From CBDFKV01 sp965249035 (lineage in GTDB: Bacteria > Pseudomonadota > Gammaproteobacteria > Arenicellales > Poriferihabitantaceae): a stretch of 64,000 nt of DNA. A program made the position numbers and the translations under genes. Below are positions 23,666 through 31,925 of this stretch, in pieces. The first letter of the stretch is position 1; the number at the start of each line of letters is the position of its first letter. The stretch spans positions 1,364,001 through 1,428,000 of the forward strand of contig CBDFKV010000007.1 in assembly GCA_965249035.1 (NCBI GenBank). The letters are read 5' to 3'. The notes beneath the pieces are model-generated. The model searched no databases and was not told the origin of the DNA. It saw only the letters and a program-made list of their open reading frames with translations.

Positions 23666-25528
23666 GTGTCTATGGCATCCTCCCCGACAGGTACCGCCTC
23701 TTCCCCTATCGAATTAAACAGTCGCGACGCGATCCTCAGCGAGCTGTCTGCACTGCTGAGCGCCTCCAAAGGCATAGATGAGGCACGCGCTAAAAAGGTC
23801 CGTAAAGCGATCGACAGTTTGAGTGTTGATGCGGCCGAAGAATCGTCAAAGGAAGAACAATCACAAGACCAGCAAATTCAAAAAAAGCTGGGGTCCTTAA
23901 GAAAGCGCATCAATCAGCAAGTTGAGCGCCGCGAGAAAGACTATGAAAGAGCCGTTGGCTTATTGGATGAACTTGAAACCGCTGTCCACGATAAAGAGCT
24001 TAAAAAAGCTGCCGATACCGAAAAACTACTGTTATCGATTTTGTCCAATATCCCGGGCCTATCCGAGCAGCGTTGGAAAAGTGCCGAAAAACGACTCAAC
24101 CGTACTCGTCCGCAACTGCGCAAGCTACAGTCTTGGCGTCATTGGGGCACCACTCAGGCGAGGGAAGATTTGATCGACCAAGTCAAACTGCTACAAGGCA
24201 GCCGATTGCATCCCGAGAAACTCGCAAAAACCATTCAGGAAGCGCGCGACCAGTGGCGTGGATGGGATAAATCCGGCGACCACCCGACCAAAGACTTGTG
24301 GGAGGCATTTGATAAGGCCTGTGAAGTAGCCTATGAGCCCTGCATCGCTCACTTTAATCAACTCAAAGCGAACCGAAAACAGAACCTCGAAAAGCGTCGC
24401 GCGATCATCACAAAACTGAACGAACGCTTTGCTGCTACTGAATGGAATCAGCCGAATTGGCGGTCGATCGACCAGTTTGTTCGCACCAGTCGCCGCGATT
24501 TTTACAAAATTGGTAACGTTGATTACAAACACCGCACACCAACCGAAAAATCCCTCAATGCAGCGATTGACCCATTTGAACTGCACTTAGCACGAGAGCG
24601 TTCGCGCTGCTTAAAACAGCGCGAAAACTTAATTGTTGAAGTAACCGCGCTGACTGAAGTCGAGGACTTGCGCGCGGCAATGAACCAGTTGCAAACGCTA
24701 AAAGATCAGTGGGTGGTGACGGTTATCGATAAGCGCGGGATTGAAAACCGGCTGTGGAAGAAATACCAGGCCGCGTGTGACCTCATCTATCAGCGCCGTG
24801 ATGCTGAACGCAAAGCACAAAATGTCGAGCGCGATACTAATTATCAGCAAAAACTGGGCATTGTCAAAACGCTGGAAGAACTCGCGACGACCAAGCCCGA
24901 AGAGCTGCTGGCCAATAGCTCACGATCAGCACAATTGCGTGATCAATGGCAGGAAATCGGTTGGGTCCCGCGCAAAGTCGAAAACCAGCTCAATAGTCGC
25001 TGGCGTGAAGCACAGAAGCAATTTCAAGCCGCACTCAAAAAAGCACAGTCACAGGCAGCCAATACCGAACTCGCCAATTTGCTCGCTGGCGCTGAGTTGT
25101 GTAATGCGATAGAGCAAGCGTCACTGGCTGGTAAACCTAAAGACGCGGATAAAGCGAAAAAGAAGTGGGAAAAGCTAGGTTCACTTAGCACCCAGGATCA
25201 AGCGCCGATGGATACGCGTTTCACGCAAGCGCTGGATGCGGCGGCTAACTACTCTGCGTCACAATTGGACACTCACCTAACCACCAAGCAAGAGGCTTGC
25301 CTCAAGCTAGAAGTCATGCTCGAGGTTGACTCGCCTGCGGAATTTCAAAAGCAGCGTATGGCTTACCAAATTGAGCGGCTGGCAGCATCAATGAAAAAGG
25401 ATGCCAGCACTCAAGACAGTGCCGATACATTACTCAAACTCCTGTGCTACACCGCAGCGGTTCCAGCCCAATCGGCTGATGCCCTACAACAGAGGGTTCA
25501 ACGCTGCTTTGAGCGCCATACTGCCTAG
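23666..25528 (+). CDS. DUF349 domain protein
   Basis: A 620-residue, highly charged, mostly helical soluble protein. Several DUF349 repeats can be seen, recognised by W-x2-G...LW-x2-F/Y patterns such as WRGWDKSGDHPTKDLWEAF (about 192-210) and QWQEIGWVPRKVENQLNSRW. The family function is not established. It is divergent from the mltD-like gene across 84 bases. The fumarase start lies 40 bases after its stop. The start MSMASS is preceded by a short AT-rich region; the next Met would remove only two residues. Confidence 0.82.
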   Translation: MSMASSPTGTASSPIELNSRDAILSELSALLSASKGIDEARAKKVRKAIDSLSVDAAEESSKEEQSQDQQIQKKLGSLRKRINQQVERREKDYERAVGLLDELETAVHDKELKKAADTEKLLLSILSNIPGLSEQRWKSAEKRLNRTRPQLRKLQSWRHWGTTQAREDLIDQVKLLQGSRLHPEKLAKTIQEARDQWRGWDKSGDHPTKDLWEAFDKACEVAYEPCIAHFNQLKANRKQNLEKRRAIITKLNERFAATEWNQPNWRSIDQFVRTSRRDFYKIGNVDYKHRTPTEKSLNAAIDPFELHLARERSRCLKQRENLIVEVTALTEVEDLRAAMNQLQTLKDQWVVTVIDKRGIENRLWKKYQAACDLIYQRRDAERKAQNVERDTNYQQKLGIVKTLEELATTKPEELLANSSRSAQLRDQWQEIGWVPRKVENQLNSRWREAQKQFQAALKKAQSQAANTELANLLAGAELCNAIEQASLAGKPKDADKAKKKWEKLGSLSTQDQAPMDTRFTQALDAAANYSASQLDTHLTTKQEACLKLEVMLEVDSPAEFQKQRMAYQIERLAASMKKDASTQDSADTLLKLLCYTAAVPAQSADALQQRVQRCFERHTA

Positions 25529-25568
25529 TCAATCCCACGCCCAATCTAACTATAGACATTCACAGCCG

Positions 25569-27074
25569 ATGACCACCATCAAAAAAGAAGACTTTATCTC
25601 CAGTGTCGCTGACGCCCTGCAATATATTTCCTGCTATCACGGCAAAGACTTTGTTGATGCCATGTACCAAGCCTGGCAACGCGAGCAATCACAAGCCGCA
25701 AAAGATGCGATCACACAAATACTGGTCAACTCACGCATGGCCGCAGAGGGCCGTCGGCCAATTTGTCAAGACACCGGCATTGTCGTCGCCTTCTTGAAGA
25801 TCGGCATGGACGTACGCTGGGATACCGACATCAGCATTCAAGAAATGGTCGATGAAGGTACGCGCCGTGCCTATATGGACCCCCACAATAAGCTGCGCGC
25901 TTCGGTGGTCTATCCACCCTATGGCAGCCGTACCAATACCCGGGACAACACCCCTGCGGTGGTTTATATGGAAATAGTTCCGGGTGATCAGCTTGAGGTG
26001 AAAATTGCGTCTAAGGGTGGTGGCTCAGAAAATAAAACTAAATTTGCGATTTTAAACCCCAGTGATAACTTGATTGACTGGGTACTCGAAACCGTACCTA
26101 AAATGGGCGCCGGCTGGTGTCCACCCGGCATGCTCGGCATCGGCATCGGCGGTACACCGGAAAAATCTGCGCTGATGGCGAAAGAATCCTTACTGGATCA
26201 CGTCGACATGCCACAACTACTAGAGCGTGGTGCAAGCAATGACACCGAACAGCTACGCATTGACTTATATAAAGCGATCAACTCACTCGGCATAGGCGCC
26301 CAAGGACTGGGTGGTTTGACCACGGTATTAGATGTCAAAGTAAATACCTATGCTACCCATGCCGTGTCGCTGCCGATCACCATGATTCCAAACTGCGCGG
26401 CAACTCGACATCTGCACTTCAAATTGGATGGCAGCGGCCCAGCCACGTTTTCCCCTCCAAACCCTGATGATTGGCCGGACATCCCATTTGCCATCGATAA
26501 TGCCACTCAGGTAGACCTGAACTCGGTAACTCGTGAAGAGGTCGGTAGCTGGAAGCCGGGGCAAACGCTGTTACTCAATGGCAAATTGCTGACTGGTCGC
26601 GATGCAGCGCATAAACGGCTTAGCGATATGCTTGCCAATGGCGAAGATTTGCCGGTCGATTTCAACAATCGCTTTATTTATTACGTTGGCCCGGTTGATC
26701 CGGTTGAGGGTGAAGTAGTCGGCCCTGCAGGCCCCACCACGGCTACTCGGATGGATAAATTCACCGAGATGATGCTGAATACCGGGCTGCTCGGCATGGT
26801 CGGCAAGGCCGAACGTGGACAACAAACCATTGACACCATCAAGCAACATCAATCGGTCTATTTGATGGCGGTTGGTGGCGCAGCTTATCTCGTCTCCAAA
26901 GCGATCAAAGCGGCCAAAGTCATCGCCTTTGAAGACCTCGGTATGGAAGCAATTTATGAATTTGACGTGGTGGATATGCCCGTGACGGTAGCGGTCGATA
27001 GCCAAGGCACCGCTGTCCATCAAACCGGCCCGGCCGAGTGGGCAGAGAAAATACGGGTGGAATTTAAGGCCTGA
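25569..27074 (+). CDS. Class I (4Fe-4S) fumarate hydratase
   Basis: A 501-residue iron-sulphur fumarase of the FumA/FumB type, acting in the TCA cycle in the cytoplasm. The three cluster cysteines are C66 (RRPICQDTG), C184 (AGWCPPG) and C276 (IPNCAATRH), with spacing close to that of E. coli FumA. The segment TATRMDKFTEMML is the usual C-terminal domain core. The open frame begins 56 codons earlier inside the DUF349 gene; ATG 25569 gives the family N-terminus. The stop overlaps the next ATG by one base (TGATG), indicating translational coupling. Confidence 0.95.
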   Translation: MTTIKKEDFISSVADALQYISCYHGKDFVDAMYQAWQREQSQAAKDAITQILVNSRMAAEGRRPICQDTGIVVAFLKIGMDVRWDTDISIQEMVDEGTRRAYMDPHNKLRASVVYPPYGSRTNTRDNTPAVVYMEIVPGDQLEVKIASKGGGSENKTKFAILNPSDNLIDWVLETVPKMGAGWCPPGMLGIGIGGTPEKSALMAKESLLDHVDMPQLLERGASNDTEQLRIDLYKAINSLGIGAQGLGGLTTVLDVKVNTYATHAVSLPITMIPNCAATRHLHFKLDGSGPATFSPPNPDDWPDIPFAIDNATQVDLNSVTREEVGSWKPGQTLLLNGKLLTGRDAAHKRLSDMLANGEDLPVDFNNRFIYYVGPVDPVEGEVVGPAGPTTATRMDKFTEMMLNTGLLGMVGKAERGQQTIDTIKQHQSVYLMAVGGAAYLVSKAIKAAKVIAFEDLGMEAIYEFDVVDMPVTVAVDSQGTAVHQTGPAEWAEKIRVEFKA

Positions 27075-28012
27075 TGAGCCAAGCCCAATCTCCGCATGAC
27101 ATCAATGCGCTGCGCCACCCCAAACACGCTCTCAGCTGGCTAGGCGTTGGCGCACTGCGTTTATTGGGCCTACTGCCCTACCCCGTAATTTATGCCCTCA
27201 GTGCGGTGCTGGGCCAACTTTCCTACTATTTACATAGCTCCCGTCGCCACGTTACTCTAACCAACCTACGCCTGTGCTTCCCTGAGTGGAGTGAGCGCAA
27301 GTGCCGCCGTGTCGCTCAGCGGCATTTCCGAATACTGCTGTGTAGCGTCCTGTCTATCGGCGTCGTCTGGTGGGGATCAAAATCTCGCCTGAAACGGGTG
27401 ATTAAAGTCCGCGGGATGGAACATTTGGATGCTGCGATTGAGCAGCACAAGCAAAGCGGCCAAGGGATAATTCTGCTCGCCCCCCATTTTGTCACACTCG
27501 ACGCGGGTGGGATGATCTTATCCAAAGACCAGCCAGTCCTATCGATGTATCAACGCAATCGTAATGATGTGTTTGATCATGTCACCTTTGTGCGACGAAC
27601 TCGCTTCAATGCGGTTATCTATGACCGCAAAGCGCCTTTAACCAGTCTGATTCGGCTGATCCGGAATGGTCGACCGTTTTATTATCTGCCCGACCAAAAT
27701 GCAGGTGCCTCCCACGGCATCTTCGTACCTTTCTTTGGCATCCCAGCGTCGACTTTCCCAGCCCTCGGAAAAATCGCGCAAGCGGGCAAAGCTGTTGTTA
27801 TCCCCGTATTTTCGCGCACACTCACTTGGGGGCGCGGCATCGAAACCATCATCAAACCGCCACTCACCGACTACCCTAGCGGTGATCAATACGCCGATAC
27901 TCTGCGAATGAATCAAGTCGTGGAGGCAGGTGCTCGCGAGCTAGAAGAAAATTATTTATGGTCGCACAAGCGTTTTAAGCGTCGTCCAGATGGGGAAGCC
28001 AGTCTTTATTAA
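27074..28012 (+). CDS. LpxL/HtrB-family lipid A acyltransferase
   Basis: A 312-residue inner-membrane acyltransferase of the lauroyl/myristoyl transferase family, which adds secondary acyl chains to lipid A. The HX4D catalytic motif is in APHFVTLDAGG (about 137-147). RNGRPFYYLPDQNAG and FFGIPASTFPAL are the other conserved blocks. An N-terminal hydrophobic segment (about 20-60) anchors it. LpxL, LpxM and LpxP cannot be told apart here. Its ATG overlaps the fumarase stop, an odd functional pairing. Confidence 0.87.
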   Translation: MSQAQSPHDINALRHPKHALSWLGVGALRLLGLLPYPVIYALSAVLGQLSYYLHSSRRHVTLTNLRLCFPEWSERKCRRVAQRHFRILLCSVLSIGVVWWGSKSRLKRVIKVRGMEHLDAAIEQHKQSGQGIILLAPHFVTLDAGGMILSKDQPVLSMYQRNRNDVFDHVTFVRRTRFNAVIYDRKAPLTSLIRLIRNGRPFYYLPDQNAGASHGIFVPFFGIPASTFPALGKIAQAGKAVVIPVFSRTLTWGRGIETIIKPPLTDYPSGDQYADTLRMNQVVEAGARELEENYLWSHKRFKRRPDGEASLY

Positions 28013-28029
28013 ACCCCCAATGATGCGCT

Positions 28030-28605
28030 ATGGCTCCTGAAACTGTCATAAACCCGGCAACCGGACGGGCTTCCAACGCTGTTTTTTATCCCTCAAGCAA
28101 TGCTAATCAGCGCCCTGACGGGATCGTGATAGACGCCATCATTATCCACTCGATCAGCCTGCCCCCTGGGCAGTTCGGTGGTAGCTGGGTACGGGATCTA
28201 TTTTGTAATCAGTTGGATGCCAGTCTAGACGCCTATTTCTTTGAAATCTGCGGGCTACAGGTCTCCAGTCATTTTCTCATCCACAGAGATGGACGTTTAT
28301 CGCAATTTGTGCCCACTAATCAACGCGCTTGGCACGCCGGGAGGTCAAGCTTATTGGGGCGTGACAATGTTAACGACTTCTCTATTGGCATTGAATTGGA
28401 GGGTGATGACTATTCTCCATTTAATGAACCTCAATATGACACCCTAAACTCTCTCGTTGCGGCCTTAGTGAATGAATATTCAGGGATTAATGCGGACCGC
28501 ATAGTCGGTCACAGCGATGTCGCACCCGGCCGAAAAACCGACCCTGGCCCCTATTTTGACTGGAGTCGCATCGAATTTAAGGCAAAAAAAACGCGCCCCA
28601 TATGA
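28030..28605 (+). CDS. ampD: 1,6-anhydro-N-acetylmuramyl-L-alanine amidase AmpD
   Basis: A 191-residue cytoplasmic zinc amidase of peptidoglycan recycling; it cuts the peptide from anhydromuropeptides and thereby lowers the AmpR inducer level. Zinc ligands fit H40 (in DAIIIHSISLPP), and the histidine and aspartate of GHSDVAPGRKTDPGP. Between them lie FLIHRDGRLSQFV and WHAGRSS, typical of AmpD. The end of the gene overlaps the terminator of the opposing rplQ operon. The start lies 17 bases after the acyltransferase. Confidence 0.93.
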   Translation: MAPETVINPATGRASNAVFYPSSNANQRPDGIVIDAIIIHSISLPPGQFGGSWVRDLFCNQLDASLDAYFFEICGLQVSSHFLIHRDGRLSQFVPTNQRAWHAGRSSLLGRDNVNDFSIGIELEGDDYSPFNEPQYDTLNSLVAALVNEYSGINADRIVGHSDVAPGRKTDPGPYFDWSRIEFKAKKTRPI

Positions 28606-28612
28606 GCGCGTT
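28583..28612 (-). terminator. Rho-independent terminator of the alpha operon (after rplQ)
   Basis: On minus the arms AACGCGC and GCGCGTT form a hairpin followed by a run of eight T. It lies 24 bases after the rplQ stop and ends the long minus-strand transcript. It overlaps the last codons and stop (28603-28605) of ampD on the other strand. Confidence 0.9.
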
Positions 28613-28636
28613 ATCGACACAAGACTCAAAGAACAC

Positions 28637-29065
28637 TTACTCGTCTTCTTCGAAATCCTCGTCGTCATCGTCCCTATCGATTTGATCCAAGCCTTTCGCA
28701 GCCAGGATATCTCGGTCAACCAATTGTACAAACGCCATGGGGGCATTGTCACTGACACGATAACCGCATTTTAGAATACGAGTGTAGCCACCCGGGCGCT
28801 CGTTAAAGTGTGGGCCCAGTTCGTCGAACAGCTTGCCCACCATTTCACGGTCGCGTAAGCGTGCAAATGCTAAGCGTCGATTTGCAAGTGTCGGCGATTT
28901 GGCCATGGTGATCAGAGGCTCGACCACACGACGTAGCTCTTTTGCTTTGGGAACCGTAGTCCTGATTTGCTCGTGACGTAGTAACGATGTTGACATATTA
29001 CGGAACATCGCATCGCGGTGCGAGGCGTTACGGTTTAGTTTTCTTCCAGATTTACGGTGGCGCAT
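28637..29065 (-). CDS. rplQ: 50S ribosomal protein L17
   Basis: A 142-residue L17 (MRHRKSGRKLNRNASHR start, standard) that lines the peptide exit region of the large subunit. It is the last gene of the alpha operon, 15 bases after rpoA. The C-terminus is extended by a very acidic tail, DRDDDDEDFEEDE, beyond the usual L17 fold. A terminator follows within 25 bases. Confidence 0.97.
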   Translation of the reverse strand: MRHRKSGRKLNRNASHRDAMFRNMSTSLLRHEQIRTTVPKAKELRRVVEPLITMAKSPTLANRRLAFARLRDREMVGKLFDELGPHFNERPGGYTRILKCGYRVSDNAPMAFVQLVDRDILAAKGLDQIDRDDDDEDFEEDE

Positions 29066-29080
29066 TTCTACAACCTATAT

Positions 29081-30067
29081 TTAGTCAGTGACGATTGATG
29101 CTGGCGGCCAATTTTCAAGCTTGGTGCCTAATGTATAGCCGCGTTCGGCCAAAACGTCTTTAATTTCAGTGAGCGACTTTTTGCCGAGATTGGGTGTTTT
29201 GAGCAAATCAGTTTCCGATCGCTGCACCAAATCGCCGACATAGTAGATATTTTCTGCTTTCAGGCAGTTAGCTGATCGAACCGTGAGTTCTAAATCATCA
29301 ACTGGGTTCAATAAGCCAGGATCCACTTCAGGCTCTGGTTCATCAGCCGCTTGAATGGTGGACTCCTCCAGGTTCACAAATGTAGCGATCTGTTCGTGCA
29401 AAATAGTCGCCGCACGAGTAATCGTTTCTTTCGGGTCAACCGCGCCATTACTTTCCATCTCAATGATCAAGCGATCCAGGTCGGTGCGCTGCTCAACCCG
29501 TGCATCTTCAACCTGATATGAAACACGGCTGATCGGGCTATACGAAGCGTCTAGATGAATCACACCGACTTCTTCATTTTCATCAGGAGTTCGGCGCGAT
29601 AGGGCGGTTTCATAACCCCGGCCGACGCGTATCGTCAAGTCCATATTGAGCGAACCCTCTTTAGTGACGGTCGCAATATGATGATCAGGGTTGACAATTT
29701 CGGCCGCGTGCTCGGTTTGAATATCAGCCGCAGTAATGGTGCATGGGCCTTTTTTATTGATCGTCAAAACTGCCTCTGAACGCTCGTTCAAGCGCACGGA
29801 CAACCCTTTTAAATTCATCAAGATGTCGATAACATCTTCTTGCACGCCTTCGATAACGGAGTACTCATGCAATACGCCTTCAATTTTGACTGAAACTACC
29901 GCCGCACCTGGAATGGATGAGATAAGAATTCGGCGTAGCGCATTACCCAAGGTATGACCAAAACCACGCTCGAGCGGTTCTATAACTACTCGGCATTCGT
30001 TGGGTGTTTCATTATCGATTTCTACGATTCGAGGTCGCAAAAATTCTAGTGTTGATAGTTCTGACAT
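29081..30067 (-). CDS. rpoA: RNA polymerase alpha subunit
   Basis: A 328-residue alpha subunit, normal for gammaproteobacteria. The N-terminal dimerisation and assembly domain (about 1-235) has ERGFGHTLGNALRRILLS-like sequence (here GHTLGNALRRILISS). A short linker precedes the C-terminal domain that binds UP elements and activators, with the helix-hairpin-helix core LKTPNLGKKSLTEIKDVL near 292-309. It lies between rpsD and rplQ in the alpha operon. Confidence 0.98.
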   Translation of the reverse strand: MSELSTLEFLRPRIVEIDNETPNECRVVIEPLERGFGHTLGNALRRILISSIPGAAVVSVKIEGVLHEYSVIEGVQEDVIDILMNLKGLSVRLNERSEAVLTINKKGPCTITAADIQTEHAAEIVNPDHHIATVTKEGSLNMDLTIRVGRGYETALSRRTPDENEEVGVIHLDASYSPISRVSYQVEDARVEQRTDLDRLIIEMESNGAVDPKETITRAATILHEQIATFVNLEESTIQAADEPEPEVDPGLLNPVDDLELTVRSANCLKAENIYYVGDLVQRSETDLLKTPNLGKKSLTEIKDVLAERGYTLGTKLENWPPASIVTD

Positions 30068-30128
30068 CGTGATCCCTGTGTTGAGATTAACGTGCTAAAA
30101 GCGGTATGGGCTAAAGGCAGTTATGAGC

Positions 30129-30752
30129 TTACTTCGAGTACAGCGCAACGACCAGCGACTCGTCAATATCGGGTGGCAGTTCACTGCGCTCAGGCATAGC
30201 CTTGAATTCGCCTTTGACTTTGGCGACATCGACGCTGACCCAATCGACAAAGCCAATTTGTTCAGCAATTTCTAACGCAGATTTGACGCGCAATTGGCTT
30301 TTACTCTTTTCACGGATTTCAACCACGTCGCCCGCTGTCACCTGATAAGAAGGAATATTAACGACTTTGCCGTTAACCATAACCGTCTTGTGGCTAACCA
30401 TCTGCCGTGATTCTGCGCGTGTCACGCCAAATCCCATACGATAGACTACCGTATCCAAGCGTGATTCCAGCAATTGCAAAAGATTGACACCGGTTGGACC
30501 CTTCATGCCATCGGCCTTTTTATAGTACGACAAAAATTGTTTTTCCATCACCCCATAAATACGACGCAGCTTTTGTTTTTCACGCAGCTGGGTTCCGTAA
30601 ACCGTGACCCGAGGACGACGCATACTCGCAGTCTGACCTGGTGCACGATCAAATTTACATTTTGACTCGATCGAACGGGCGGGGCTTTTCAGGAATAAAT
30701 CCGTGCCTTCGCGACGCGCGAGCTTACATGTTGGACCAATATATCTTGCCAT
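30129..30752 (-). CDS. rpsD: 30S ribosomal protein S4
   Basis: A 207-residue primary 16S-binding protein that starts assembly of the 30S body. N-terminus MARYIGPTCKLARREGTDLF and the S4 RNA-binding domain (LDTVVYRMGFGVTRAESRQM, about 95-114) are typical. It lacks the N-terminal zinc cysteines, a form common in this class. S4 represses the alpha operon in E. coli by binding its leader. It lies 21 bases after rpsK and 61 before rpoA. Confidence 0.98.
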   Translation of the reverse strand: MARYIGPTCKLARREGTDLFLKSPARSIESKCKFDRAPGQTASMRRPRVTVYGTQLREKQKLRRIYGVMEKQFLSYYKKADGMKGPTGVNLLQLLESRLDTVVYRMGFGVTRAESRQMVSHKTVMVNGKVVNIPSYQVTAGDVVEIREKSKSQLRVKSALEIAEQIGFVDWVSVDVAKVKGEFKAMPERSELPPDIDESLVVALYSK

Positions 30753-30773
30753 CTTATTAGACTCTTAAAGTGG

Positions 30774-31169
30774 TTACACGCGACGGCGCTTAGGAGGGCG
30801 ACAGCCGTTATGCGGAAGTGGCGTAACGTCGGTCAAATTCTGAATCTCAAAACCAGCAGCGTGCAATGCACGGGCAGCTGACTCACGACCAGGGCCAGGG
30901 CCATTGAATAAGACATCCAAAACTTGGATACCATGTTCCTTAGCCTTCTCAGCACACTGCTCAGCAGCAACCTGCGCCGCGAAGGGGGTACTTTTACGTG
31001 AACCTTTAAAACCTGCGTGACCGGCTGATGACCAGCACAGCGCATTGCCGTGACGGTCAGAAATAGTGACGATCGTATTATTAAAAGTGGCGTGAACGTG
31101 TGCTACACCTTCAGTGACGCGCTTTTTAACTTTCGCTTTAGTTTTGGATTTAGAGTCTGATTTTGCCAT
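30774..31169 (-). CDS. rpsK: 30S ribosomal protein S11
   Basis: A 131-residue platform protein near the mRNA exit. The core motifs GVAHVHATFNNTIVTISD and GPGPGRESAARALHAAGF and the ending PHNGCRPPKRRRV are diagnostic. The N-terminus is lysine-rich, as usual. It lies 44 bases after rpsM and 21 before rpsD in the alpha operon. Confidence 0.98.
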   Translation of the reverse strand: MAKSDSKSKTKAKVKKRVTEGVAHVHATFNNTIVTISDRHGNALCWSSAGHAGFKGSRKSTPFAAQVAAEQCAEKAKEHGIQVLDVLFNGPGPGRESAARALHAAGFEIQNLTDVTPLPHNGCRPPKRRRV

Positions 31170-31213
31170 GAGGTATTGATCCGTTTAACAGTGCTATGAT
31201 GCGTGTGGAGGGC

Positions 31214-31570
31214 TTATCGCTTAATCGGGCGACGAGGTCCTTTACGCGTTCTTGCATTCGTTTTGGTGCGCTGGCCACGCAGTGGCAAGCCACGACGATG
31301 GCGCATGCCGCGATAGCAGCCCAAGTCCATCAGTCGCTTAATACTCATCGACACTTCACGACGAAGATCACCTTCGACCACGAAGTTACTCGCCTCAGCG
31401 CGCAAACGCTCGGCTTGCTCTTCGCTAAGGTCTTGTACTTTAGTATGGCGTTCAATCCCTGCAGCGTCGCAAATCTGTTGCGCGCGCGGACGGCCAATAC
31501 CGAAAATATGGGTCAAACCAATCTCAATATGCTTGTGACTGGGAAGATTAATACCTGCAATTCGTGCCAC
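31214..31570 (-). CDS. rpsM: 30S ribosomal protein S13
   Basis: A 118-residue head protein that contacts the P-site tRNA and bridges to the 50S. MARIAGINLPSHKHIEIGLT and the helix-two-turn-helix region IYGIGRxRA-type (here IFGIGRPRAQQI) are typical, with the basic tail TNARTRKGPRRPIKR. It is the first gene of the alpha operon in the E. coli sense and follows a 174-bp leader after rpmJ. Confidence 0.98.
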   Translation of the reverse strand: MARIAGINLPSHKHIEIGLTHIFGIGRPRAQQICDAAGIERHTKVQDLSEEQAERLRAEASNFVVEGDLRREVSMSIKRLMDLGCYRGMRHRRGLPLRGQRTKTNARTRKGPRRPIKR

Positions 31571-31653
31571 TGATAACTCTCTACAATTTAATCATTTTAT
31601 CTGCGTCAACCAATGCCCAATATTTGGGCCTTTAGCTGGCGCTCAAGAACAAA

Positions 31654-31679
31654 GCGCGTCCCCTCGAAAAAGGGCGCGC
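31654..31679 (-). promoter_or_regulatory. Stem-loop in the rpsM leader
   Basis: GCGCG-T-CCC and GGGCGCGC form a GC-rich stem with one bulged base in the 174-bp rpmJ-rpsM gap. On minus it is followed by a modest T-rich stretch. E. coli S4 autoregulates the alpha operon from the leader just before rpsM, so this could be part of that control or an attenuator; the assignment is inferred. Confidence 0.5.
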
Positions 31680-31744
31680 GATGTTAACAAAAACACACGG
31701 CAGACACAACACTCGCGTTGCGAGTAACGCCTGCTTTTTACTCA

Positions 31745-31858
31745 CTAGCCTTGTCGCTGCTTGTGACGCGGATCTTTACAAATTACGCGTACCGCTCCGT
31801 GACGTCGGATCACTTTGCAGTTGCGACAAATCTTTTTTACCGATGCTCTTACTTTCAT
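31745..31858 (-). CDS. rpmJ: 50S ribosomal protein L36
   Basis: A 37-codon gene (MKVRASVKKICRNCKVIRR and onward). The zinc-ribbon ligands C11, C14, C27 and H33 are all present, so this is the zinc-binding (C+) form. L36 helps organise domain V/VI of 23S rRNA. It lies between secY (67 bases) and rpsM (174 bases), its usual place at the end of the spc operon. Confidence 0.97.
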   Translation of the reverse strand: MKVRASVKKICRNCKVIRRHGAVRVICKDPRHKQRQG

Positions 31859-31925
31859 TGCTGAACTCCGTTGTGACGTTTGCGGACAATTAGCCGACAA
31901 ACATTCATCGTAAACTTAATAATGT

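Noticed and set aside
25401..25568. Fumarase frame starting inside the DUF349 gene
   Set aside because: The extra 56 residues do not fit the family, and ATG 25569 gives the standard N-terminus.
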